DNA from: an uncultured Bacteroides sp.
Lineage (GTDB): Bacteria; Bacteroidota; Bacteroidia; Bacteroidales; Bacteroidaceae
Length of the DNA: 64,000 bases
Assembly: GCF_900547205.1 (NCBI RefSeq)
Contig: NZ_URFY01000015.1
Coordinates: 13,649 to 77,648 of the forward strand
Reading direction: 5' to 3'
Each line of letters starts with the position of its first letter. Positions within the stretch are counted from its first letter, which is position 1. Positions 16,973-28,610 of the stretch are shown one piece after another. Below the pieces are notes generated by a model. The model had not been told where the DNA came from and did no database searches. It was given only the letters and a program-made list of their open reading frames with translations. The position numbers and the translations under genes are program-made.

Positions 16973-17473
16973 TTATGCTGCCGGGTCGGGAGTCTCTCCG
17001 CCGCCGCCTTCGTTGCCGCCATCTCCGCTATCGGAGTCGGTGTTTTCTTCGCCCTTTCCGGCGAGTACGAAGTCCACGTTATTCTCGCCACGAGTGGCGG
17101 TGTGGCTGGTATTCACCAGGTGGAGTGCCTTGTCGGCAACAAACCGGACATTCACCCGGCGGATGCAACGCACCGTGCAATCCTTTTCTTTTTCTGTGCC
17201 TTCGCTGCACAGAGTGATGTGAAATGTACCCAATCCGTCAATCTTCACCTTGTCGCCCTGTGTGAGCGACAGGCGCAGCTGCTCTACAAAAGCCTCGATG
17301 ACGTGCTTCACATCCCCCGCTGTGAGTGCGGTGTAGGTTTCGATGGCATCGGCCAGCCTGTGGATGTTCATCACTCTCACCGTACCCGTTTTTTGGCGTA
17401 CGTAATACAACAACTGTGAATCTTTCTTGTTCACATACTTTCTGCGCTGATAGCGCTCTACTAATACATTCAT
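16973..17473 (-). CDS. HU-like DNA-binding protein, Bacteroides type with Gly/Asp tail
   Basis: A 166-residue member of the HU/IHF superfamily in the long Bacteroidota form. The HU-like core (about residues 25-115) includes GTVRVMNIHRLADAIE, LTAGDVKHVIEAFVEQLRLSLTQGDKVKIDGLGTFHI. The C-terminus (about 140-166) is an acidic, glycine-rich tail (DSDSGDGGNEGGGGE...). It probably binds and bends DNA. The gene has a good promoter of its own (TATCTTTG at 17528-17535) and is followed by the coiled-coil and amidase genes, a grouping often seen in Bacteroides accessory regions. Confidence 0.88.
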   Translation of the reverse strand: MNVLVERYQRRKYVNKKDSQLLYYVRQKTGTVRVMNIHRLADAIETYTALTAGDVKHVIEAFVEQLRLSLTQGDKVKIDGLGTFHITLCSEGTEKEKDCTVRCIRRVNVRFVADKALHLVNTSHTATRGENNVDFVLAGKGEENTDSDSGDGGNEGGGGETPDPAA

Positions 17474-17527
17474 AATTTGAAAAGTTAAGGTTTAAGTTAT
17501 AATATTTTCTCTTCCCTGACGACCTTA

Positions 17528-17535
17528 CAAAGATA
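17528..17535 (-). promoter_or_regulatory. Predicted -7 box of the HU-like gene
   Basis: The minus strand reads TATCTTTG, an exact TAnnTTTG match, about 55 bp upstream of the HU-like ATG. A partial -33 element (CTTG) lies 20 bp upstream. Confidence 0.6.
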
Positions 17536-17638
17536 CAACATCTGAGAGGCAAAGTCAAGTGTTTTGGCTTTTATTTGTTGGATAATTCAGAATAAATAAT
17601 AGGGGTGAATATGCGATGGTATATGTATAGATAATGTG

Positions 17639-19018
17639 TCACTTCGCATGATTGAGCAAGTACTCCAATGGCGGGACGTAATCGGTGATTTTCGTCATCT
17701 CTTGGTTGTGGTGGAAGTATGCGTTGCCTATTTCCCCGTTGCGCTGTTTGGCTACGATTACCACTCCGAGTTCTTCCGTCGGGTAGCCGCTATCCTTGTC
17801 CGTCGTAATCCGTGCGAGGGCGGGGCGGTAGAGTAGCATCACGACGTCTGCGTCCTGTTCGATGGCGCCGCTTTCGCGTAGTTGGCTCAGCATGGGACGT
17901 CTGTCTATGCTCCCCTCCGCCAAGCGGTTGAGCTGGCTGAGCAGTACCACCGGTATGTCTAGTTCTTTGGCGAGCAGCTTTGCTTTGCGGGCAGCCTGTG
18001 CCACTTCCTGCTCGCGATTGCGGTTGTTTTGCCCGGTGGACATATCGCAGAGTTGCAAGTAGTCGATGATGATCATGTCGCACTCGTTCCGGCTTTTCAG
18101 CAGCCGTGCGCTGGAGCGTACGTGTTCCATGTTGACCGTGGTGCTGTCGTCTACGTGTATCGGTAGTCTTGCCAAGGTGGCTGCGGTGGTGCGGGCTTCC
18201 GCCATTTCCTGCGGATGGGGCGTGCCCGACCGCCACCGGCGGGCGCTTATTTCGCTTGCCGCCATCAGCCAGCGGTCCGCCAATTGCTCTCCTTGCATCT
18301 CGAGGCTGTATACGGCTACGGCGTGTCCTGCCGTGGCTGCCACTCGCGCCATGTGCAGTGCCAGTGCCGTCTTTCCCACCGAGGGACGTGCCGCGAGGAT
18401 AATCAAGTCGCCGTTCTGCCAGCCCGACGTCATGCGGTCCAGGTCGGTCACTCCGGTGGGGATGCCGGTGATGCCGTTCGCGCTTTTGGCGATGCGCATC
18501 TCGGCTTTTGCTATGGTGTCGGTCATCAGCGTATCCATGTTGCGCATACGGTTGCTGTGCCCGAATTCGCCTTCCAGACGGTCGAACAGGTTGTGCGCAT
18601 CCACCAGCGTGTCGGCTATGTCCATCGTTTCGTCCAGCGAACAGGCGAGGAGTTTGTGGAGCCCAAGAATCATTTCCCGTCGCAGGTATTTCTGGTGCAC
18701 TATCTGCACGTGATATTCGATGTGTGCCGAGCTTGCCACTTTGCTGCTCAGCAGGGTGATGTTGAAGGGTCCGCCGGCTTCTTCGAGTTTGCCCCTGCGG
18801 GCAAGCTCTTCTTTTACGGTGAGTATGTCGATTTTCGTTCCCGCCTGGTGCATGGCGAGCAGTGCGGCGTAGATTAGTTGGTGCTGCTCGACGTAGAACA
18901 TTTCGGGACGTAACTTGTCCGCTATCAGCGGCATGGCTTCCTGTTCTATCAGGCAGGCCCCTATGATGGCTTCCTCGATTTCGGGAGCCTGTGGCGAAAC
19001 TCTGTTTTCGGTGTTCAT
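17639..19018 (-). CDS. Replicative DNA helicase, DnaB family
   Basis: A 459-residue hexameric 5'-3' helicase. The N-terminal domain (about 8-105) begins PQAPEIEEAIIGACLIEQEAM; the RecA-like ATPase domain follows with Walker A ARPSVGKTAL, Walker B MIIIDYLQL, the LSQLNRLAEGS segment, and the arginine-finger region LRESGAIEQDADVVM. It is shorter and more GC-rich than a typical chromosomal Bacteroides DnaB (about 500-520), which suggests a second, accessory copy. Its partner is the replication-initiator-like gene 22 bp upstream. Whether it serves a mobile element or has been domesticated is unclear. Confidence 0.93.
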   Translation of the reverse strand: MNTENRVSPQAPEIEEAIIGACLIEQEAMPLIADKLRPEMFYVEQHQLIYAALLAMHQAGTKIDILTVKEELARRGKLEEAGGPFNITLLSSKVASSAHIEYHVQIVHQKYLRREMILGLHKLLACSLDETMDIADTLVDAHNLFDRLEGEFGHSNRMRNMDTLMTDTIAKAEMRIAKSANGITGIPTGVTDLDRMTSGWQNGDLIILAARPSVGKTALALHMARVAATAGHAVAVYSLEMQGEQLADRWLMAASEISARRWRSGTPHPQEMAEARTTAATLARLPIHVDDSTTVNMEHVRSSARLLKSRNECDMIIIDYLQLCDMSTGQNNRNREQEVAQAARKAKLLAKELDIPVVLLSQLNRLAEGSIDRRPMLSQLRESGAIEQDADVVMLLYRPALARITTDKDSGYPTEELGVVIVAKQRNGEIGNAYFHHNQEMTKITDYVPPLEYLLNHAK

Positions 19019-19040
19019 TTCTCTTTCGGTTGATGAGGTT

Positions 19041-19682
19041 TTAGTATTCGTTGAGGAAGGCCTTGTTTGCCAGATAAGAGCCGGCTTGAAGGATAAATTT
19101 CACATTTGTCTGGTGGAAATAATACTCTTCGATATTGGCTATGGCGAGCTTTCGTTCCTTGCCGTTGAGTTTAGTCCATTGGCGTTGTGCTTTAGCTATA
19201 TTAACTTTGGGGAGCTGGGTGATGCTGTGGTATTCGTCCCAGAAAAGTTTGAATTGTTCGCTGATGGCCTTTGCGGAGGGCTTGTCGGCTACGGGCTTGT
19301 CGGTGGCGGGCGAGGGGAACGTCACCCAGTTTTCGTAGTCGACGATGCGGATGTGCAGGGCGTTGGTGTCGTCGTGCGGAATGATGTCGATTATCCCTTT
19401 GTTTTTCAGCTCTTGAATGAACCGATACGTTCTGCCAAGCGACCAGTGGAAAATAGCGCTCCAACTCCGGTAGCTGTGCAGGCTTTCCCCTCTTTTGCAG
19501 ACAATGAGGTTGTTCCAGTAGTCGGTGTGTCTCGTTTCGGAATAGTTGGCTTTGATGAGGAATTTCAGGAAAGCTTCGATGTCGCCTTCGTGGTTGTCGC
19601 AGTTGTCGATGTATGCTCGGAGCATACTTTTGGGGATGATAATGTAACCGTGTTCGGTGGCTTTGTAATTCATTTCTTGCAT
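19041..19682 (-). CDS. Replication-initiator/primosome-like protein (DUF7833-type)
   Basis: About 214 residues. The N-terminal part (about 8-100: GYIIIPKSMLRAYIDN, then SYRSWSAIFHWSLGRTYRFIQELKNKGIIDII) is a winged-helix of the type in DnaD-like and phage replication initiators; the C-terminal part carries FKLFWDEYHSITQ, PKVNIAKAQRQWTKLNGKERKLAIANIEEYYFHQ, and KFILQAGSYLANKAFLNEY, the conserved tail of Bacteroides proteins encoded beside this DnaB. It probably loads the helicase on an origin. A TTG at 19712 could add ten residues; the ATG at 19682 is preferred. Confidence 0.8.
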   Translation of the reverse strand: MQEMNYKATEHGYIIIPKSMLRAYIDNCDNHEGDIEAFLKFLIKANYSETRHTDYWNNLIVCKRGESLHSYRSWSAIFHWSLGRTYRFIQELKNKGIIDIIPHDDTNALHIRIVDYENWVTFPSPATDKPVADKPSAKAISEQFKLFWDEYHSITQLPKVNIAKAQRQWTKLNGKERKLAIANIEEYYFHQTNVKFILQAGSYLANKAFLNEY

Positions 19683-19712
19683 ATCTGATGTTTTTTTAAA
19701 ATTATTCTCCAA

Positions 19713-20110
19713 AAATACGCTATCGGGCAGTGATTTTCCAAAACGAACTGACGGATTCGGACGGTTTCCGACGTAAATAGTTGCTAATTGACGTAATTTG
19801 TTGTTTTAGGCGTTTTTCGGCAGGATAGCTGGCACGATGAAAAACAAAGGCTGCATTTACAAGAAATGCAGCCTTTGTTTGCTTCAGGTGGAGGTTCTGT
19901 CAGGTGATTTCTGAGCCTCTGTTTTGGCGTGGAAAACGAGATTTTCGTGGAACGCATAGTGGAACGCTTTAAGACCTATGATAAGTACCTGTATTCCAGT
20001 GTGATACAACTGCTTTCCCGAAGGGGGTCTGAACGCTTCGTGGAACCATAATAAATACCAAGATATAAATTATATATTTTAATAAAAATATATAGTTCGA
20101 TTTTCTCTTT
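19713..20110. other. Intergenic stretch without a gene
   Basis: No supported gene. It holds a perfect 17-bp-stem hairpin (19842-19880), a weak third block of the 22-bp-period repeat (19859-19924), and direct GTGGAACGC repeats near 19951-19967 and again (as GGAACC/GAACGC) near 20028-20048. An AT-rich tract precedes the DUF4248 stop codon. Confidence 0.6.
19842..19880 (-). terminator. Perfect 17-bp hairpin, terminator of the DUF4248 transcript
   Basis: AAACAAAGGCTGCATTT (19842-19858) and its exact complement (19864-19880) flank a five-base loop. Read leftward it is followed by TTCATC after an extended T-tract within the arm, which fits termination of a minus-strand transcript from the DUF4248 gene. 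Confidence 0.7.
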
Positions 20111-20413
20111 TTAGAGATTTTTTGGTTGGTTCGATTCGGTAGCTTTTACGTCGCTGGCAGACAACACGATGCAGGGCGGCCCCCAATTGCGGATAAGGAT
20201 TTCCTGCATTTTCGGACTCAGTTGTTTGGTATGTGAGTTGTAATCCGCTTCTCTCAAAGCGATACTCGCCGATAGGTCACTGTCAATCCTATCGCGCATT
20301 TGCCTTCTGGCCGAGTCAATAGTTGCGTCCGGAAAATATTCTGTTGCTAACACGGAGAAGGTTTTAAAACCATTGATAACGTACTTGTCCGGAACTTCCT
20401 TTCTTTCTTTCAT
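20111..20413 (-). CDS. DUF4248 domain-containing protein
   Basis: A 100-residue basic protein recognised as the Bacteroides DUF4248 family, usually found beside the DnaB/HU/amidase cassette. The conserved core is FKTFSVLATEYFPDATIDSARRQMRDRI, ending in NWGPPCIVL. The arrangement of helices and basic residues suggests a small DNA-binding protein, but no function has been shown to my knowledge. A -7 box TACATTTG on the minus strand at 20458-20465 would give it a leader of about 40 nt. Confidence 0.8.
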   Translation of the reverse strand: MKERKEVPDKYVINGFKTFSVLATEYFPDATIDSARRQMRDRIDSDLSASIALREADYNSHTKQLSPKMQEILIRNWGPPCIVLSASDVKATESNQPKNL

Positions 20414-22666
<2,253 letters not shown>

Positions 22667-22679
22667 AAACTATTGAGTG

Positions 22680-22925
22680 ATGAAAGAACTGCATTTGAGC
22701 ATCGTATCGCCCGAAAAAAGCATATTCGACGGAGATGTGAAGATTGTCACATTGCCGGGAGCCATCGGCTCGTTTTCCATCTTGCCGGGCCACGCGCCCA
22801 TCGTGTCGTCGCTGCGAGCGGGAACGCTGGGTTACACCACGACGGACGGAGAGGAGCACACGATGGAGATACAGGGAGGATTTGTAGAGATGAGCGACGG
22901 GACGGTTTCCGCTTGCATTTCTTGA
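22680..22925 (+). CDS. atpC: F1 ATP synthase subunit epsilon (short form)
   Basis: An 81-residue epsilon subunit (MKELHLSIVSPEKSIFDGDV...). Only the N-terminal beta-sandwich domain, which contacts gamma and the c-ring, is present (with LPGAIGSFSILPGHAPIVSSLRAG). The C-terminal helical hairpin that in E. coli (about 138 residues) inhibits ATP hydrolysis is missing. The gene starts 13 bp after atpD. The short length is normal for Bacteroides. Confidence 0.95.
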   Translation: MKELHLSIVSPEKSIFDGDVKIVTLPGAIGSFSILPGHAPIVSSLRAGTLGYTTTDGEEHTMEIQGGFVEMSDGTVSACIS

Positions 22926-22964
22926 CGGACTGACATACATTAAGCAGAAAAACACAGTGACATG

Positions 22965-23393
22965 ATGGTGAACATAAGTAAGACGAAGCGGAACTTTATC
23001 GGTCTGCACACGCTGTTTGCAATACTAAGTGCGGGAGTAGGAGCAGTGATACTGCACGTAGCCCTGCCGGGGCATTACTTTGGCGGATATCCCTTTATCC
23101 CAATCTACTTTTATCTGTTCGGCTTGTTCAACATCTATATGTTCGAGGCTTGCAGGCGACGCGCCCCGCAGAAAATGTTACTGTTGTATCTGGCAATGAA
23201 AATGATGAAGATGATTCTTTCGATGATGCTGGCAGTGGTCTACTGCTTGGCAGTGCGCGAAGAAGCAAGAGCGTTTTTACTGACGTTTATATCGTTCTAT
23301 CTCGTATATCTGATATTTGAAACCTGGTTCTTCTTCTCCTTTGAAGTGAACCGGAAAAAGAAAAATAAGACTAATAATGAAACAGTTGCGTAA
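22965..23393 (+). CDS. Small membrane protein of the atp operon (AtpI/AtpZ position)
   Basis: A roughly 142-residue protein with about four membrane helices and a strongly basic C-terminus. No motif secures a family, but its place between atpC and atpB, with its 3' end overlapping the start of atpB by 17 bp, is where AtpI-like or other assembly factors occur. Likely role: assembly of the c-ring or Mg2+ supply, inferred from position only. An ATG one codon earlier (22962) is also possible. Confidence 0.8.
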   Translation: MVNISKTKRNFIGLHTLFAILSAGVGAVILHVALPGHYFGGYPFIPIYFYLFGLFNIYMFEACRRRAPQKMLLLYLAMKMMKMILSMMLAVVYCLAVREEARAFLLTFISFYLVYLIFETWFFFSFEVNRKKKNKTNNETVA

Positions 23394-24492
23394 CATAGTA
23401 GCTCCGTTATTTCTTCTCTGCCTGATGATGGCAATGAGCCTGCCCGCCTGTGCGCAGGAGCAGCAAGAAGAGATAACACCCAAAGAGGAAAAGGAGAACA
23501 CGGTGGATGTGAAGGAAATCGTGTTCGGACATATCGGCGACTCATACGAATGGCATATCACGACGTGGGGTAAAACTCACATTACCATACCATTACCCAT
23601 CATCGTCTATAGTAACACTACAGGCTGGCACGCATTCCTTTCTTCCCGTCTCGCAGAAAATGGAGGAACCTACGAAGGACTCTCCATCGCTCCCGCAGGA
23701 AGCAAGTACGAAGGCAAACTGGTGGAGCACAACGCATCGGGCGAAGAAGTCCGTCCGTGGGATATTTCCATCACGAAGGTGACGTTTGCCTTACTGTTCA
23801 ACAGCTTGCTGCTGCTGGTCATCGTGCTGAGCGTGGCGCACTGGTATCGGAGACGTCCGCGTGGCGCCTTGGCTCCGGGCGGGTTCATCGGATTCATGGA
23901 AATGTTTATCATGATGGTGAACGATGACATCATCAAAGGTTGCGTAGGTCCCAACTACCGGAAATTCGCTCCCTATCTGCTGACGGCATTCTTCTTCATC
24001 TTCATCAACAACCTCATGGGGCTGATACCGTTCTTCCCCGGAGGAGCCAACGTGACGGGAAACATCGCCATCACGATGGTGCTCGCTATCTGCACGTTTC
24101 TGGCGGTCAACCTCTTCGGGTCGAAGCATTACTGGAAAGATATATTCTGGCCCGACGTGCCTTGGTGGCTGAAAGTGCCCATACCGATGATGCCTTTCAT
24201 CGAGTTCTTCGGAATCTTTACGAAACCGTTTGCACTGATGATTCGTCTCTTCGCCAATATGCTGGCGGGACACATGGCGATGCTGGTGCTCACTTGCCTG
24301 ATATTCATCTCGGCAAGCATGGGACCCGCACTCAACGGCACGCTCACCGTGGCTTCCGTACTGTTCAACATCTTTATGAATGCGCTCGAATTGCTGGTTG
24401 CTTTCATCCAGGCATACGTATTCACCATGTTGTCGGCAGTCTTTATCGGACTGGCGCAGGAAGGGGCAACCGTGAAACAGGAAGAGAAATAA
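23377..24492 (+). CDS. atpB: Fo ATP synthase subunit a
   Basis: A 371-residue proton-channel subunit, much longer than E. coli AtpB (271). It has a cleaved-signal-like start (LCLMMAMSLPACAQ) and a long extracytoplasmic N-terminal region (about residues 28-140) before the five or six core helices. The essential arginine is in LMIRLFANMLAGHMAML, and FIQAYVFTMLSAVFIGLA closes the last helix. The gene overlaps the preceding one, which suggests translational coupling. The extended N-terminal domain is usual in Bacteroidota but its role is unknown to me. Confidence 0.96.
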   Translation: MKQLRNIVAPLFLLCLMMAMSLPACAQEQQEEITPKEEKENTVDVKEIVFGHIGDSYEWHITTWGKTHITIPLPIIVYSNTTGWHAFLSSRLAENGGTYEGLSIAPAGSKYEGKLVEHNASGEEVRPWDISITKVTFALLFNSLLLLVIVLSVAHWYRRRPRGALAPGGFIGFMEMFIMMVNDDIIKGCVGPNYRKFAPYLLTAFFFIFINNLMGLIPFFPGGANVTGNIAITMVLAICTFLAVNLFGSKHYWKDIFWPDVPWWLKVPIPMMPFIEFFGIFTKPFALMIRLFANMLAGHMAMLVLTCLIFISASMGPALNGTLTVASVLFNIFMNALELLVAFIQAYVFTMLSAVFIGLAQEGATVKQEEK

Positions 24493-24528
24493 AAATAAAC
24501 TTGAAAATATAAACCATTTTAAAACTGA

Positions 24529-24792
<264 letters not shown>

Positions 24793-24802
24793 GTCGCAGC
24801 CC

Positions 24803-24840
24803 TCAAATCGCAAATCGTAAATCATCAAATAGTAAATCAA
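24803..24840. repeat. Heptad-like AAATC repeats between atpE and atpF
   Basis: The 52-bp spacer is made largely of AAATCG, AAATCG, TAAATCA, CAAATA and TAAATCA steps spaced by about seven bases. It looks like slippage-grown filler. Comparable but different repeats fill two other spacers of this operon. Confidence 0.7.
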
Positions 24841-24844
24841 AATT

Positions 24845-25348
24845 ATGTCATTACTATTACCCGATAGTGGCCTGTTGTTCTGGATGTTTGTCGCATTTGG
24901 GATTGTGTTTGCGATATTGGCAAAATACGGTTTCCCCATCATCATCAAGATGGTGGAAGACCGTAAAACCTATATCGACCAATCCTTGGAGGTGGCAAGA
25001 GAAGCCAACGCCCAACTGTCTAAGTTGAAAGAGCAGGGCGAAGCGCTTGTGGCCGCTGCCAACAAGGAACAGGGACGCATCTTGAAGGAAGCAATGGAAG
25101 AACGTGAAAAGATTGTTCACGAGGCCCGTAAGCAAGCCGAAGCAGCCGCACAGAAAGAGCTGGATGCGGTGAAGAAACAAATCCAGGCGGAAAAGGACGA
25201 AGCTATCCGCGACATACGTCGCCAGGTGGCTGTCATCTCGGTGGACATTGCAGAGAAAGTACTCCGCAAGAACCTTGAAGACAAGGAAGCCCAAATGGGC
25301 ATGATAGACCGGATGCTGGATGAAGTATTAACCCCGAATAAGAACTAA
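24845..25348 (+). CDS. atpF: Fo ATP synthase subunit b
   Basis: A 167-residue peripheral-stalk subunit: one N-terminal membrane helix (about 8-28, [23 protein letters not shown]) and a long charged coiled coil rich in Glu, Lys and Ala. A dimer of this protein links Fo to the delta subunit, whose gene starts 9 bp downstream. Confidence 0.96.
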   Translation: MSLLLPDSGLLFWMFVAFGIVFAILAKYGFPIIIKMVEDRKTYIDQSLEVAREANAQLSKLKEQGEALVAAANKEQGRILKEAMEEREKIVHEARKQAEAAAQKELDAVKKQIQAEKDEAIRDIRRQVAVISVDIAEKVLRKNLEDKEAQMGMIDRMLDEVLTPNKN

Positions 25349-25356
25349 AAAAGAAG

Positions 25357-25917
25357 ATGGAAGTCGGAATACTCTCAATGCGTTATGCAAAGGCAATGAT
25401 TGAATACGCGCAGGAAAAAGGACTGGAGGACAGGATATACCAAGAGTTTGTCACGCTGTCCTATTGCTTTTGTGCTCAGCCGGGCTTGCGCGAGGCGCTC
25501 GATAACCCCGTCGTCACCACCAAAGAGAAATTGGCGCTGATATGCACCGCCGCCGATGGCGATGGCAAGTCGACCAGAGAGTTTGTCCGTTTCATCACGT
25601 TGGTGCTGAGAAACAGGCGCGAAGGCTATCTACAGTTTATCAGCCTGATGTATCTGGATCTATACCGGAAGCTGAAGCATATCGGAGTGGGCAGACTCAT
25701 TACGGCCGTCCCCGTCGATAAGGAGACGGAAAACCGCATCCGTTCCGCCGCCGCGCATATCCTCCACGCCCGGATGGAGCTGGAAACGGTGGTAGACCCG
25801 TCTATCGAAGGCGGATTCGTCTTCGACATCAACGACTACCGCCTCGATGCAAGTGTTGCAACGCAGTTGAAGCGAGTGAAACAACAGTTTATTGATAAGA
25901 ATAGGAGAATTGTATAA
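25357..25917 (+). CDS. atpH: F1 ATP synthase subunit delta
   Basis: A 186-residue OSCP/delta subunit that ties the b-dimer to the top of F1. N-terminal helical domain with ILSMRYAKAMIEYAQEKG; C-terminal strand region GGFVFDINDYRLDASVATQLKRVKQQF, a normal family ending. The length is typical. Confidence 0.94.
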   Translation: MEVGILSMRYAKAMIEYAQEKGLEDRIYQEFVTLSYCFCAQPGLREALDNPVVTTKEKLALICTAADGDGKSTREFVRFITLVLRNRREGYLQFISLMYLDLYRKLKHIGVGRLITAVPVDKETENRIRSAAAHILHARMELETVVDPSIEGGFVFDINDYRLDASVATQLKRVKQQFIDKNRRIV

Positions 25918-25920
25918 AAA

Positions 25921-25998
25921 TGTGCTGATGAGTCAATGTGCTAATATGCCAATAATTAAATCATTCTGTAATTGGCATATTAGCAAATTAGCAAATTG
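25921..25998. repeat. Inverted repeat between atpH and atpA
   Basis: GCTAATATGCCAAT (25940-25953) and its exact complement (25971-25984) form a 14-bp stem with a 17-nt loop, followed by AGCAAATTAGCAAATT steps. No T-run follows, so it may act in mRNA processing or stability, or be filler. Confidence 0.8.
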
Positions 25999-26012
25999 AA
26001 AAATTATTTATC

Positions 26013-27596
26013 ATGTCTGAAAATATAAAAGTAAGCGAAGTATCTGATATACTACGCAAGCAGCTCGAAGGAATCAATGCCAATGTGAAACTGGATGAAA
26101 TCGGTACGGTGCTCCAGGTGAGCGATGGCGTAGTCCGCATCTACGGCCTGCGAAATGCCGAAGCCAATGAATTGCTAGAGTTCGACAATGGCATCAAAGC
26201 AATCGTGATGAACCTCGAAGAAGACAACGTAGGTGCGGTGCTACTGGGGTCTACCGACAAAATAAAGGAGGGCTTCGTAGTGAAGCGCACCAAGCATATC
26301 GCCTCCATCCATGTGGGCGAAGGTATGCTGGGACGTGTCATCGACCCGCTGGGCGCACCGCTCGACGGCAAGGGACTGATAGGCGGCGACCTTTATGAAA
26401 TGCCCTTGGAGCGGAAAGCACCGGGAGTTATCTACCGTCAGCCTGTGAACCAGCCGTTGCAGACGGGACTAAAAGCGGTGGATGCCATGATTCCTATCGG
26501 TCGCGGACAACGTGAGCTAATCATCGGTGACCGCCAGACGGGAAAGACGTCTATTGCGATTGACACGATTATCAACCAGCGCACCAACTACCTGGCGGGC
26601 GATCCTGTATATTGCATCTATGTGGCTATCGGCCAGAAAGGTTCTACGGTGGCTTCTATCGTGAACACTCTTCGTGAGTACGGAGCGATGGACTACACCA
26701 TTGTGGTGGCTGCCACGGCGGGCGATCCGGCTGCATTGCAGTATTATGCACCGTTTGCGGGTGCTGCCATCGGCGAGTATTTTCGTGACACCGGTCGTCA
26801 TGCGTTGGTGGTCTACGACGACCTCTCCAAACAGGCGGTTGCCTATCGTGAGGTGTCGTTGATTCTTCGCCGTCCCTCCGGGCGTGAAGCCTATCCGGGT
26901 GACATCTTCTACCTGCACTCCCGTCTGCTGGAACGTGCCGCCAAGATTATCAATCAGGAGGAAGTGGCACGCGAAATGAACGACCTTCCCGACAGCCTGA
27001 AAGGGATTGTGAAAGGTGGCGGCTCACTCACCGCTTTGCCGCTCATCGAGACTCAGGCAGGAGACGTTTCGGCCTACATCCCTACGAATGTGATTTCCAT
27101 CACCGACGGACAGATATTCCTTGAAACGGACTTATTCAACCAAGGTGTGCGCCCTGCCATCAATGTCGGCATCTCCGTATCCCGCGTAGGTGGTAATGCC
27201 CAAATCAAGGCAATGAAGAAAGTGGCGGGTACACTGAAGATGGACCAGGCACAGTATCGCGAACTGGAAGCATTCTCCAAGTTCAGCAGTGACATGGACC
27301 CTATTACGGCCATGACTATCGACAAAGGACGAAAGAACGCCCGACTGCTGATTCAGCCCCAATACAGCCCAATGCCCGTAGAACAGCAGATTGCCATCCT
27401 CTACTGCGGCACGCACGGCCTGCTGCGCAACGTCCCCTTGGAAAAGGTGCAGGACTTTGAACGCACGTTCATCGAATCTCTGCAACTGAATCATCAGGCA
27501 GACGTACTGGATGTATTAAGGACCGGTGTCATCAACGACAGCGTGACGAACGCCATCGAAGAAACCGCCGCCATGGTAGCGAAACAATACTTGTAA
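26013..27596 (+). CDS. atpA: F1 ATP synthase subunit alpha
   Basis: A 527-residue non-catalytic nucleotide-binding subunit. Walker A is [40 protein letters not shown] and [10 protein letters not shown] are standard. The C-terminal [14 protein letters not shown] and [12 protein letters not shown] segments are intact. Slightly longer than the E. coli protein (513). Confidence 0.98.
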   Translation: MSENIKVSEVSDILRKQLEGINANVKLDEIGTVLQVSDGVVRIYGLRNAEANELLEFDNGIKAIVMNLEEDNVGAVLLGSTDKIKEGFVVKRTKHIASIHVGEGMLGRVIDPLGAPLDGKGLIGGDLYEMPLERKAPGVIYRQPVNQPLQTGLKAVDAMIPIGRGQRELIIGDRQTGKTSIAIDTIINQRTNYLAGDPVYCIYVAIGQKGSTVASIVNTLREYGAMDYTIVVAATAGDPAALQYYAPFAGAAIGEYFRDTGRHALVVYDDLSKQAVAYREVSLILRRPSGREAYPGDIFYLHSRLLERAAKIINQEEVAREMNDLPDSLKGIVKGGGSLTALPLIETQAGDVSAYIPTNVISITDGQIFLETDLFNQGVRPAINVGISVSRVGGNAQIKAMKKVAGTLKMDQAQYRELEAFSKFSSDMDPITAMTIDKGRKNARLLIQPQYSPMPVEQQIAILYCGTHGLLRNVPLEKVQDFERTFIESLQLNHQADVLDVLRTGVINDSVTNAIEETAAMVAKQYL

Positions 27597-27599
27597 TAA

Positions 27600-27680
27600 C
27601 GATTAACGATTAGTGATTAGTGGTTAACGTAATTACCATTACCAACCATTAATCACTAATCACTAACCACTAATCACTAA
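27600..27680. repeat. Palindromic heptad repeats between atpA and atpG
   Basis: TTAGTGATTAGTGGTTA (27610-27626) is exactly complementary to 27664-27680. Each arm consists of seven-base steps ATTAGTG / CACTAAT. The spacer is an 88-bp near-perfect hairpin of low complexity. Confidence 0.85.
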
Positions 27681-27684
27681 AATC

Positions 27685-28581
27685 ATGGCTTCACTGAAAG
27701 AAGTAAAAACCAGAATAAATTCGGTAAAGAGTACACGAAAAATCACTTCAGCAATGAAGATGGTGGCTTCTGCCAAGTTACACAAGGCACAAGGAGCCAT
27801 TGAGAATATGTTACCCTATCAGAAGAAGTTGAGCAAGATACTGACTAACTTTCTGAGTGCGGACTTACCTATCGAATCTCCTTACGTGAAAGCGCGGGAG
27901 GTGAAGCGTGTGGCAATCGTTGCCTTTTCATCGAACACATCGCTTTGCGGTGCTTTCAATGCGAATGTTATCAAGATGTTGATGCAGACCATTGGCGAAT
28001 ACCGCACGCTGGGACAGGACAATATCTTACTGTTCCCGATAGGAAAGAAAGTGGACGAAGCAGCAAAACGAATGGGATTCCATCCGCAGGAAACTTCATC
28101 TACACTTTCCGACAAGCCTAGCTATCAGGAAGCTTCCGAGTTGGCACACCGATTGATGGAAATGTTTGCGGCGGGAGAAATAGATCGTGTGGAACTGATT
28201 TATCATCATTTCAAGTCAATGGGTGTGCAGATTCTTCTTCGCGAAACTTATCTGCCTATCGACCTCACGCACGCTATGGAGGAGGACGAACAGAAGGAAG
28301 AGAAGAAAGAAGAAGCACGCGAAGTAGTAAACGATTATATCGTGGAACCTTCGCCCGAACAATTGATTGCCGATTTGATTCCGACCGTGCTAAGCCAGAA
28401 GCTTTTCACCGCTGCAATGGACTCCAATGCTTCCGAACACGCTGCGCGTACATTGGCTATGCAGGTGGCCACGGACAATGCCAACGAGTTGATTCAAGAC
28501 CTGACGAAGCAGTATAACAAGAGCCGTCAGCAGGCGATAACGAATGAGTTGCTGGATATTGTGGGCGGGTCGATGAAATAA
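27685..28581 (+). CDS. atpG: F1 ATP synthase subunit gamma
   Basis: A 298-residue central-shaft subunit. The N-terminal helix ASLKEVKTRINSVKSTRKITSAMKMVASAKL and the C-terminal helix with DLTKQYNKSRQQAITNELLDIVGGS are the conserved coiled-coil parts. The middle carries an acidic/basic insert (MEEDEQKEEKKEEAREV) that is longer than in E. coli. It ends the operon; no clear terminator follows, only a repeat fragment. Confidence 0.97.
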   Translation: MASLKEVKTRINSVKSTRKITSAMKMVASAKLHKAQGAIENMLPYQKKLSKILTNFLSADLPIESPYVKAREVKRVAIVAFSSNTSLCGAFNANVIKMLMQTIGEYRTLGQDNILLFPIGKKVDEAAKRMGFHPQETSSTLSDKPSYQEASELAHRLMEMFAAGEIDRVELIYHHFKSMGVQILLRETYLPIDLTHAMEEDEQKEEKKEEAREVVNDYIVEPSPEQLIADLIPTVLSQKLFTAAMDSNASEHAARTLAMQVATDNANELIQDLTKQYNKSRQQAITNELLDIVGGSMK

Positions 28582-28610
28582 TTTCTCGTTCTTGCAATTA
28601 GTGATAACAT

